A stretch of 8,208 nucleotides of DNA from a bacterium UBP17_UBA6191. GTDB taxonomy: Bacteria > Muiribacteriota > UBA6191. Where the stretch lies: NCBI GenBank assembly GCA_002422125.1, contig DITF01000359.1, positions 1 through 8,208 of the forward strand. Reading direction: 5' to 3'. The notes beneath the pieces were generated by a model. That model was not told where the DNA came from. It searched no databases and saw nothing but the letters and a program-made list of their open reading frames with translations. The translations under genes were made by a program, and so were the position numbers. How positions within the stretch are numbered: the stretch's first letter is position 1; every line of letters begins with the position of its first letter. Positions 1-5,769 of the stretch are shown piece by piece.

Positions 1-78
1 CTGCATCACAGGGAGGAGATTGAAAGATCCTTGGCTTTATTAGAGCAGTTTAGGTTGAAGCTGGGAATCTTGGGCTGA
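1..78 (+). CDS. Possible 3' end of an upstream gene (partial)
   Basis: Frame 1 is open from the first base to a TGA at 76-78 and gives 25 residues ending in LKLGILG. The piece is amphipathic and Glu/Leu/Arg rich (REEIERSLALLEQF), as expected for a C-terminal helix. The other two forward frames close by about position 43. No family can be assigned from so little sequence. It could be chance, but a weak terminator-like hairpin just after the stop fits a real gene end. Confidence 0.35.
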   Translation: MHHREEIERSLALLEQFRLKLGILG

Positions 79-84
79 AGTTCT

Positions 85-109
85 AAAGCTCTTCTGATAA
101 GCTTTTTTT
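85..109 (+). terminator. Weak intrinsic-terminator-like hairpin
   Basis: AAAGCT (85-90) and AGCTTT (100-105) form a 6-bp inverted repeat around a 9-nt loop, and the T run continues to 109. The position, 7 nt after the TGA at 76-78, is right for ending the upstream transcript. The stem has only two G-C pairs, so termination would be weak. Confidence 0.3.
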
Positions 110-168
110 AAATCGCTAAACAATCCAATTGGCCACTAAATGGGAAAATTCACATGGGTGGTTCAGCC

Positions 169-185
169 CTGTTTTTTTAAAACAG
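169..185. other. Small perfect hairpin in the leader region upstream of the receptor gene
   Basis: CTGTTTT (169-175) and AAAACAG (179-185) are perfect 7-bp complements around a TTT loop. No T run follows on either strand, so it is not a standard terminator. It lies upstream of the predicted promoter and could be a protein-binding site or simply an A/T-rich accident. The rest of 79-310 shows no open frame, tRNA-like fold or long repeat. Confidence 0.25.
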
Positions 186-242
186 ACCAACTGGGACTCT
201 CAGATTTGTAAATCCCTCACATGGTTTTTATTGACAGAAAAT

Positions 243-271
243 TTCATAGAAATTACCTTGCATTAGATAAT
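243..271 (+). promoter_or_regulatory. Predicted sigma-70-type promoter for the TonB receptor gene
   Basis: TTCATA at 243-248 matches 4 of 6 bases of the -35 consensus, and GATAAT at 266-271 matches 5 of 6 of the -10. The spacer is exactly 17 nt. Transcription would start near 278, about 33 nt before the ATG at 311. A perfect TTGACA at 231-236 lies just upstream, but it has only a poor -10 partner at normal spacing (TACCTT, 254-259). Pattern match only. Confidence 0.4.
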
Positions 272-310
272 CTTAAATGGCCTTTAGGCAACAGATTTGG
301 TGGATAGTAT

Positions 311-2467
311 ATGACTCACAAAAAATTATGGATGGCTTTTACTGCCAGTTTGGTACTAGTTTCTGTGATTTCAGCCGACGACTCGTTTGACCTTCAGAAT
401 CTGTTGACTAATATTTCCACTAATTTGAATGCCGGTTCTACTAGTGGGGCCACAAAAAAACTGGAGAGCTCACTGTCGGCCCCTTCCATAGTTAAGGTTT
501 ACACACAAAGGGACATTGAAAAATTTGATAGCATTTATGATCTCTTAAAGACGGCTCCAGGGGTGCACATTGAAGAAGGCCACTTTGGCAGGCAGTATAT
601 AAATGTCAGAAATATCATGAATTACTACTACAATAATAAGGTACTTCTGATAATCAATGGTTTTAAGGTCAACGATCCGACCGGGCCCCACATTAATCTT
701 GATACTGTTCCCAAGGAAAGCATTAAGAGGCTGGAAGTTATTCGTGGAGCGGGCTCTGTTTTGTATGGTTCCAATGCCTATGCCGGGGTAATCAATATTG
801 AAACCTTTGATGGTCAGGGCTATGACAATAATTTTGCCAATTTTACCCTTGGGAGTTCTGGGGTAGCCGGGGCCAGTATTGGGCTGTTTGAAAAGCGGGA
901 GAACTCTAATCATTTTGTTTCGGTACGACTGTTTGAGGAAAATGGCAAGGATCGAGCCAAACCTGGTGATTATGAGCAGCATCGCAATCTTCCTAACGGC
1001 TTTATGGAGCTTCTGACGGGTGGGGACTTTTTAAGGACCTTTCCTGGGGATGCCAGTGATTATAAACTTGACTACAAGAACTATTCCGTCATGGGAGTTT
1101 CAAGCATCAATCGTTTGAAGATAAATTACGGAACCAGTAAAGTGACTAGAAATAGCTCCTATCAGGAAAATGCCCCTGTCCCCTTCTGGGGTGGTGCCTT
1201 TGATGAGGCTAGAAGGCTGGGAGATCCCACCAATGAGTACTTTCGCGACCCCACCGTATTTGTGCCCGGTTCTTATCATGAACCTGGCCGGGTTCGTTCC
1301 TACAATACCATTACTCAGGACTGGTTAGGCCTTGAATACAACCAGAAACTGTCGGCAAAAACTTCCTTAAAAGTGCAGGGTAAATATGCTTTTACCAAAG
1401 AAAGGGATCAGGAATATGATTTGAGTCTGTTTAACTACGATTCTGATGCCCAAGCCGTTGAGTTTGAGGTACAAGCACAGCATCAAGTGAATCAGGACTG
1501 GAACCTGATTTTAGGCTACAATCAGGAACGCATGAGTTTTGAGCAGACTTTGCACAGTCCTAATCTCAACGCTGCCGCAATCGCCTTGATTGGGACTCCG
1601 GTTCCTGCCAACCAATACTATATTCTGCCCCCTGGAAAACTACAGATGGATGGAATTTATCTTCAATCCATCTATAAGCTCACCGACAAGCTGACCTTTC
1701 TGGCGGCTAATCGTAGAAATTCTCACGATCATATTAAAAGTGGCTATACACCCAAATACGCTTTTACCTATGAGCTGGGGCAGGATGAATTTGTGAAGGT
1801 CATTTGGGGCAAAGCATTTCGATATCCTGGGCCGTTTGAACTGTTTTATAACGAGCCCACGCTTAATTTTTCCGGTTCTACCGCTCTGATTGAGGAAAAA
1901 GTCGAGTCCATGGAATACAACTGGTCTAAATCCTTTGATGGTGGCAAAAAAAACGCTTCTATCAGCTACTATGATATGAAGCTGACTAATCTTGTGTATG
2001 CTGATGTTCTTACCTATCTAAACCAACCTGACCAAATTAAGGCTAAGGGCTGGGAAATCGAATGGGATCAAAAAATCAATGACTGGCTCGGATGGTTCAC
2101 CAATCTGAGTTTTATGAAGTACCACGATCCCTCATCCGGTAATCAAGGAAAAATTCCGGGCCAGATTGAATTTAAGGCCAATCTGGGTCTGGATATAAAG
2201 ATCCATGACAATGTCAGCATGTACACAATTTCCCGCTATTTAGGAACCAGACAAGAATATGGTACAGTATTTCCGACTCAACCTTCTTCGTATATTCATG
2301 ATTTGGGATTTGTGTATAAACACTCTTCAAATCACAGGCTGCGCCTTGATATGTTAAATGTGTTTGACAAAGATTATCGTACCATTGACTATGCTAGGGA
2401 TCATCACAAAATTGTGCCTCCCCCTAGAGGACGAAGAATACAACTGAGTTACCAGATTCAGTTTTGA
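311..2467 (+). CDS. TonB-dependent outer-membrane receptor, substrate unknown
   Basis: This is a 718-aa gated outer-membrane beta-barrel receptor that would import a scarce ligand using TonB/ExbBD energy. Residues 1-22 look like a Sec signal peptide (KK, hydrophobic core, ISA before DD). Residues about 55-168 are the plug domain, with the typical stretches SIYDLLKTAPGV, a short R-x-Y-I-N-V-R strand, and RLEVIRGAGSVLYGSNAYAGVINI (140-163). The remainder has alternating polar and aromatic strands, and the protein ends in a terminal phenylalanine (YQIQF), the usual barrel-assembly signal. Its length is normal for the family. I see no clear TonB box between the signal peptide and the plug. The ATG at 311 is preceded by a modest GG-rich site (298-303) and a plausible promoter. 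The ligand (siderophore, haem, cobalamin, other) cannot be told. The next gene follows after 22 nt. Confidence 0.93.
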   Translation: MTHKKLWMAFTASLVLVSVISADDSFDLQNLLTNISTNLNAGSTSGATKKLESSLSAPSIVKVYTQRDIEKFDSIYDLLKTAPGVHIEEGHFGRQYINVRNIMNYYYNNKVLLIINGFKVNDPTGPHINLDTVPKESIKRLEVIRGAGSVLYGSNAYAGVINIETFDGQGYDNNFANFTLGSSGVAGASIGLFEKRENSNHFVSVRLFEENGKDRAKPGDYEQHRNLPNGFMELLTGGDFLRTFPGDASDYKLDYKNYSVMGVSSINRLKINYGTSKVTRNSSYQENAPVPFWGGAFDEARRLGDPTNEYFRDPTVFVPGSYHEPGRVRSYNTITQDWLGLEYNQKLSAKTSLKVQGKYAFTKERDQEYDLSLFNYDSDAQAVEFEVQAQHQVNQDWNLILGYNQERMSFEQTLHSPNLNAAAIALIGTPVPANQYYILPPGKLQMDGIYLQSIYKLTDKLTFLAANRRNSHDHIKSGYTPKYAFTYELGQDEFVKVIWGKAFRYPGPFELFYNEPTLNFSGSTALIEEKVESMEYNWSKSFDGGKKNASISYYDMKLTNLVYADVLTYLNQPDQIKAKGWEIEWDQKINDWLGWFTNLSFMKYHDPSSGNQGKIPGQIEFKANLGLDIKIHDNVSMYTISRYLGTRQEYGTVFPTQPSSYIHDLGFVYKHSSNHRLRLDMLNVFDKDYRTIDYARDHHKIVPPPRGRRIQLSYQIQF

Positions 2468-2489
2468 ACATTTTAAAGGCAGGTTCCTT

Positions 2490-3416
2490 ATGCTAGTAGT
2501 GCCTCAGTTTTATACGCAAAGACTTATTTTGAAGGCAATTAGCATTCAAGACTCTGAAGCATATACCAGACATTTTGTGGATTATGAGGTAATTCGTCAT
2601 CTGTCGGCGGCTGTACCCTGGCCTTACCCAGAGGCGGGCGTTTTGGAGTACCTGGACAAGGATGTACTGCCTAATCAGGGAAATGGTCGCTGGGACTGGG
2701 GGATTTTTCTAAAAAGTAATCCCGATGAGTTAATTGGATCGATTGGATTATGGCATCCTGGGGTTCCCGAAAATCGCGGATTCTGGTTGGGTCAGAAATT
2801 CTGGGGACAGGGTTTGATGACTGAAGCCGTGGAACCAGTATCTCGTTATGCTTTTTTTGATCTGGGCTTTAGAAATCTGATGTTTGCAAATGCTTTGGGG
2901 AATCTAGCATCTCGAAAGGTCAAAGAAAAGTCAGGTGCCAGAGTGCTTGAGATCATCCCCGGTGCTTTTGTGGACAAAAAATATACTAAAAAGGAAGTTT
3001 GGGAGCTTTCGAAGGCTGAATTTCTAAAGCATCATGGAGAAGATGGGATCTGTCGTCGTTATGCTGAATCGGATAGTACGGTTCGTCATGTATGGAATAT
3101 TTCCCGTATCTGGAAACTGGCAGAATCCTTAAAAACAATTGAGATTCCAATTGAAGAGATCGTTGGTCTTGATTCTGTAACCTGGTTTAGTCCCGATGGA
3201 GACAAACCTACCATCCGAAACATTGCAGCCCACGCCAAACGCATTATGGAGGCAGACACTAGCTATCCGCCCATTCTGACTGAGGATAACCGAGTGTTTG
3301 ATGGAATGCATCGGATTGCCCGGCATCTTATGCAGGGTCAGGACAAAATCAAAGTCAAAAAATTTGAAAAAAACCCAGAACCTGACATGATCGAGTATCT
3401 CAGAGCCCTTTCATAA
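2490..3416 (+). CDS. GNAT acetyltransferase (RimJ/RimL-like) fused to a ParB-like DGMHR domain
   Basis: This 308-aa protein has two parts. Residues about 6-180 match the RimJ/RimL type of GNAT N-acetyltransferase: the TQRLILKAI opening strand, a W-G-I-F strand and ELIGSIGLWHP, then the acetyl-CoA loop in LGQKFWGQGLMTEAV (100-114). Residues about 190-308 form a different domain: a HVWNISRIWKLAE helix, an IEIPIEEI strand, a TIRNIAAHAKRI helix, and SYPPILTEDNRVFDGMHRIARHL (259-280) followed by PEPDM. From memory, that second part resembles small stand-alone ParB-like proteins in which DG-x-HR takes the place of the ParB DGxRR motif. The target of acetylation is unknown. A clear ribosome site (AAAGGCAGG, 2475-2483) lies 6 nt before the ATG. 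It follows the receptor gene by 22 nt, so they are probably co-transcribed, although no functional link is obvious. Confidence 0.82.
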   Translation: MLVVPQFYTQRLILKAISIQDSEAYTRHFVDYEVIRHLSAAVPWPYPEAGVLEYLDKDVLPNQGNGRWDWGIFLKSNPDELIGSIGLWHPGVPENRGFWLGQKFWGQGLMTEAVEPVSRYAFFDLGFRNLMFANALGNLASRKVKEKSGARVLEIIPGAFVDKKYTKKEVWELSKAEFLKHHGEDGICRRYAESDSTVRHVWNISRIWKLAESLKTIEIPIEEIVGLDSVTWFSPDGDKPTIRNIAAHAKRIMEADTSYPPILTEDNRVFDGMHRIARHLMQGQDKIKVKKFEKNPEPDMIEYLRALS

Positions 3417-3427
3417 AAATGCTCTGA
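3400..3427. terminator. Possible bidirectional hairpin between convergent genes
   Basis: TCAGAGC (3400-3406) and GCTCTGA (3421-3427) are perfect 7-bp complements around a 14-nt loop, spanning the convergence point of the acetyltransferase and SHOCT-protein genes. Only 12 nt separate the two stop codons, so any terminator must overlap the gene ends as this does. No T tract follows the stem on either strand, so intrinsic termination is doubtful. Confidence 0.25.
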
Positions 3428-3428
3428 T

Positions 3429-4136
3429 TCATGCCAAATATTTTTCCAGTTCCTCCAAAGAGATTTTTCCTAGCCGGTACTGCTCTTTTAAAAATCGTAA
3501 TCGGGGAGAATCCTTTTTTGGGACAGTCTCGGAGGCAGGCTTTGGTGAGGGTTGAGGCTTTGGGTCTGGCTCTGTTTCCAAGATGTTTTCATAGTGGTTG
3601 AGTAAATCAATCAAGGAATCACTTTCTTCGATAATTTCTTCCGACTCTGCGAGATTTTTTTGCGATTCTGGCAAAACATTGGCAGCCGGAGAATCCAGAA
3701 TTAGATCAACTTTACACTCTCCATCCACTAGAACAAAAAATGCTCCCAAATCACCCTGATGCATTAAATCAGGGGCGTGTAGCATGAGTCGTGACAGATC
3801 CCCAGAAATTTTAAGGGTCGAGGCAGAATCAAGCGTAATCCGACATTCCCCTGCGGAGAATTTGTTTAAGTCCAAATGAAGGATGGAATTATTTCCAAAA
3901 ACCGTAGTAATTCCTGACACGGAAACAAAATCAAGCTCTGAATTCTGAAGTTTAAGTGTGGCCTTGGCCGAGCCGCGACAAATCAGAAAAGAGGAATCCA
4001 AATCCAGCTCATAGTTTTTTTGACTATCAAGAGTCAGATTCTGGGGTATGGGATTTGGAATGCCAAAATCATGATCCTTCGTTTGGGAATCAGTGAACTC
4101 AATTTGACAATTCTGATCTTTAAACTCAAGTTTCAT
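3429..4136 (-). CDS. Beta-rich protein with C-terminal SHOCT-like motif, function unknown
   Basis: This 235-aa protein has no signal peptide or membrane helix. Residues about 1-150 are a run of short alternating strands rich in Ser, Leu and Asp (LDSSFLICRGSAKATLKLQ, SELDFVSVSGITTVFGNNS, TLKISGDLSRLMLHA). This suggests a repetitive beta fold, perhaps of the beta-solenoid kind. An acidic helical stretch (about 160-190) and a Pro/Lys linker (DPKPQPSPKP) lead to residues 212-235, LRFLKEQYRLGKISLEELEKYLA. These fit the short C-terminal (SHOCT) motif: L-x2-L-K-x2-Y-x2-G-x-I-[ST]-x-E-E-L/F. The start is set at the ATG whose first four bases (4136-4133) overlap the TGA of the upstream moeB-like gene, with AAGGA about 10 nt ahead. 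A longer frame from 4175 would lie inside that gene. The overlap suggests translational coupling with the sulfur-activating enzyme. Its role is unknown. Confidence 0.75.
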   Translation of the reverse strand: MKLEFKDQNCQIEFTDSQTKDHDFGIPNPIPQNLTLDSQKNYELDLDSSFLICRGSAKATLKLQNSELDFVSVSGITTVFGNNSILHLDLNKFSAGECRITLDSASTLKISGDLSRLMLHAPDLMHQGDLGAFFVLVDGECKVDLILDSPAANVLPESQKNLAESEEIIEESDSLIDLLNHYENILETEPDPKPQPSPKPASETVPKKDSPRLRFLKEQYRLGKISLEELEKYLA

Positions 4137-5200
4137 GGTGTAATATTCCTTCGTTGTTCTCGTACTAAAGCCCACAACCCACCGTTAAGATTTTTTACCC
4201 TCAAAAATCCCCGGGATTTCAGAATTTCACAGGCTGTTCGGCTGCGTTCCCCTATTTTACAGACAACCAGCCAGCTTTGTTTAGGATCAATCTCAGACAA
4301 TCTATCCAAGAGCTCTTCTAATGGAATATGGATTCCAGGATAATTGTGTGGCATTCCTTTAAGTTCAGAAGATTCTCTCACATCCAACCACAAAAATTCA
4401 GTTTGGTTTTTATGCAAAACCGCAGATGCTTCCACTTCCTCCACATCATTGTCAAATTCAAAACTTACTCTGGGCTGTCCTGAACAAATACAGGACAACC
4501 TTTGTTTGCGCTTAAGGTAGGTGACATTGGCCGTCAGAGCATCATATAACATCATTTTTCCCCGTAGGATATTACCAGCTCCCAATATTATTTTACAGGC
4601 TTCCTGAACCTGCCATAACCCAAACAGTCCTGGCACAAATCCCATAACACCAGCCATAGAACAATCTGGGATTAAATCTGGGGGGGGAGGTGTGGGATAA
4701 AAACAGCGGTAGCAGGGCCCATCCTCGGAGTTAAAGACACTGATTTGACCGGAAAACCGGTGAATTGCGGCTGAAACCATGGGTATACCGAGAGCAACAC
4801 AGGCATCGTTGATGGCATAGCGGGCCGCAAATGAATCGGTGCAATCCAATACAAGATCATGGCCTGCCAGTAATTCCAAAGCATTTTTTGGTGTAAGCGA
4901 AACATCAATGATTTTGAAGTCTGTATCTTGGGAGGAAACATTTTGGACAGCCTCGGAAACCTTAAATTGTCCTACTGATGTTTCATTAAAAAGGATCTGG
5001 CGATGCAGATTGCTCTTCTCCACCCGATCCCCATCACAAAGAGTAATCTGCCCAACTCCAGCCGCAACCAGATACATCAGAGCTGGATTTCCCAAAGCCC
5101 CCATGCCACAAATAAAGACTCTGGCTTGCTGAAGGCGAGTCTGACCCGATAGCCCAACTTCTGGCAAAATCATCTGTCTTTGAAATCGCGACCAGTCCAA
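4133..5200 (-). CDS. moeB: ThiF/MoeB-type sulfur-carrier adenylyltransferase with C-terminal rhodanese domain
   Basis: This 355-aa cytoplasmic protein would adenylate the C-terminal Gly-Gly of a MoaD- or ThiS-like carrier and pass sulfur to it, as MoeZ, Uba4 and MOCS3 do. The N-terminal E1-like domain shows RFQRQMILPEVG, the nucleotide loop GMGALG (32-37), DGD (56-58), SNLHRQ, GQFK (Lys80), DCTDSF (Asp122), CYRC (163-166), PTPPPPDLIPDC (Cys180) and AGVMGFVPGLFG. The rhodanese domain (about 258-355) has LDVRE (272-276) and the active loop CKIGER with Cys314. The second half of the zinc site reads C-I-C (237, 239) instead of the usual CxxC. Start choice: TTG at 5200 has a strong GGGAGG 7 nt upstream. 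The in-frame ATG at 5221 has no ribosome site and would lie at or before the predicted transcript start. No carrier-protein gene is in the window, so molybdopterin, thiamine or another sulfur pathway are all possible. Confidence 0.9.
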   Translation of the reverse strand: MDWSRFQRQMILPEVGLSGQTRLQQARVFICGMGALGNPALMYLVAAGVGQITLCDGDRVEKSNLHRQILFNETSVGQFKVSEAVQNVSSQDTDFKIIDVSLTPKNALELLAGHDLVLDCTDSFAARYAINDACVALGIPMVSAAIHRFSGQISVFNSEDGPCYRCFYPTPPPPDLIPDCSMAGVMGFVPGLFGLWQVQEACKIILGAGNILRGKMMLYDALTANVTYLKRKQRLSCICSGQPRVSFEFDNDVEEVEASAVLHKNQTEFLWLDVRESSELKGMPHNYPGIHIPLEELLDRLSEIDPKQSWLVVCKIGERSRTACEILKSRGFLRVKNLNGGLWALVREQRRNITP

Positions 5201-5203
5201 ATC

Positions 5204-5232
5204 TTCACCTCCCTGAAGCATTAGTGTATATT
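5204..5232 (+). promoter_or_regulatory. Predicted promoter for the plus-strand pha operon
   Basis: TTCACC (5204-5209) and TATATT (5227-5232) are separated by 17 nt and match 4 of 6 and 5 of 6 consensus bases. Transcription would start near 5239, about 36 nt before the ATG at 5275 and upstream of the AGGGAG ribosome site at 5259-5264. This is the only promoter-like site I see ahead of the four-gene operon. Confidence 0.4.
5208..5213 (-). promoter_or_regulatory. Strong ribosome binding site selecting the TTG start of the moeB-like gene
   Basis: The minus strand reads GGGAGG, continuing as GGGAGGTG, 7 nt before an in-frame TTG at 5200-5198. The alternative ATG at 5221 would translate this site as Gln-Gly-Gly. 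Family members usually begin only a few residues before the R-x-x-RQ-x-x-LPE motif, which fits the TTG start. Confidence 0.6.
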
Positions 5233-5252
5233 GTGATGCAAGACGAATGCAA
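5225..5252 (-). promoter_or_regulatory. Predicted promoter for the minus-strand moeB-SHOCT pair
   Basis: On the minus strand, TTGCAT (5252-5247) and TATACA (5230-5225) are separated by 16 nt, each matching 4 of 6 consensus bases. Transcription would start near 5218. This gives a short leader of about 18 nt that carries the GGGAGG site and supports the TTG start at 5200. Its -10 overlaps the -10 predicted for the divergent plus-strand operon. Confidence 0.35.
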
Positions 5253-5274
5253 TTTTTCAGGGAGAAACACAATC

Positions 5275-5769
5275 ATGTCAGAATTAGGAAAACGCTATGA
5301 GGTACTTGTGCCTGACTGGAAACGCAAGTTGTCCGGGCCAGCTATAGGAGCTGGGGTTTCACTGTTTTTTTTCTTATTGACTCCTTCCATCATTAAATTG
5401 GCTCCACTTGTATTCCTTCTGTATTTTGGGTTTCGGGTCTTTAAGTTGATTCAGCTCTCCAAGGCCAGTATATCCTTTTATGATAAAGGCATTGTGATTG
5501 ACTATCCAGGGGTAGGAAAACATGAGGTGCTTCGAGACCAAGTAGAAATATTTGAGTGGGACGCAGATGATATCCGTGAGGATGGAGAGGACTCCCAACA
5601 CTATCAGGTAGTACGATTGCAACTGGCCTATAACGACAAAAATGATCAGTATCATGACATATCGATAGCCGAGGAATTCCCTCAGGGAACCATCCAGAAA
5701 TTGCAGAGGGCCACACAAAGAAAACCAACCGATAAACCTTCCGGCGATTCTGAAATGTGGGATGAATGA
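5275..5769 (+). CDS. Small protein with two predicted membrane helices and a soluble beta-rich domain, unknown function
   Basis: This 164-aa protein begins with a short basic/aromatic segment (KRYEVLVPDWKRKLSG). Two adjacent hydrophobic helices follow at about 21-40 and 41-58 (AIGAGVSLFFFLLTPSII, LAPLVFLLYFGF). Residues about 64-145 form a soluble domain of alternating strands (SISFYDKGIVIDYPG, VVRLQLAYNDKNDQYHDISI). A hairpin of membrane helices followed by a small beta domain recalls membrane-anchored bacterial PH-like proteins, but I cannot confirm that. The tail is polar and ends in MWDE. The ATG at 5275 is chosen because AGGGAG (5259-5264) lies 10 nt upstream. Earlier in-frame starts (GTG 5224, ATG 5236) lie at or before the predicted transcript start. 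Its stop overlaps the start of the next gene by ATGA (5766-5769). Sitting first in an operon with phaE and phaC, it may tie PHA synthesis to the membrane; that is inference. Confidence 0.75.
   Translation: MSELGKRYEVLVPDWKRKLSGPAIGAGVSLFFFLLTPSIIKLAPLVFLLYFGFRVFKLIQLSKASISFYDKGIVIDYPGVGKHEVLRDQVEIFEWDADDIREDGEDSQHYQVVRLQLAYNDKNDQYHDISIAEEFPQGTIQKLQRATQRKPTDKPSGDSEMWDE

Noticed and set aside
125..132. CCAATTGG palindrome
   Set aside because: It is an 8-bp self-complementary word with no loop, partner or second copy, so it is expected by chance.
260..282. Possible Fur box around GATAAT upstream of the receptor
   Set aside because: Only one GATAAT hexamer is present, without the second and inverted copies, and it is already explained as the -10 element.
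545..982. 145-codon open frame on the minus strand inside the receptor gene
   Set aside because: It lies wholly within a clear TonB receptor coding region, has no ribosome site and gives a sequence with no recognisable domain.
4137..4175. Longer start (4175) for the SHOCT-motif protein
   Set aside because: The extra 13 residues lie inside the rhodanese coding end. The ATG at 4136 gives the typical ATGA overlap and is followed at once by the beta-rich domain.
5224..5274. Upstream GTG (5224) and ATG (5236) starts for the membrane-protein gene
   Set aside because: Neither has a ribosome site and both lie at or before the predicted transcript start. The ATG at 5275 has AGGGAG upstream.
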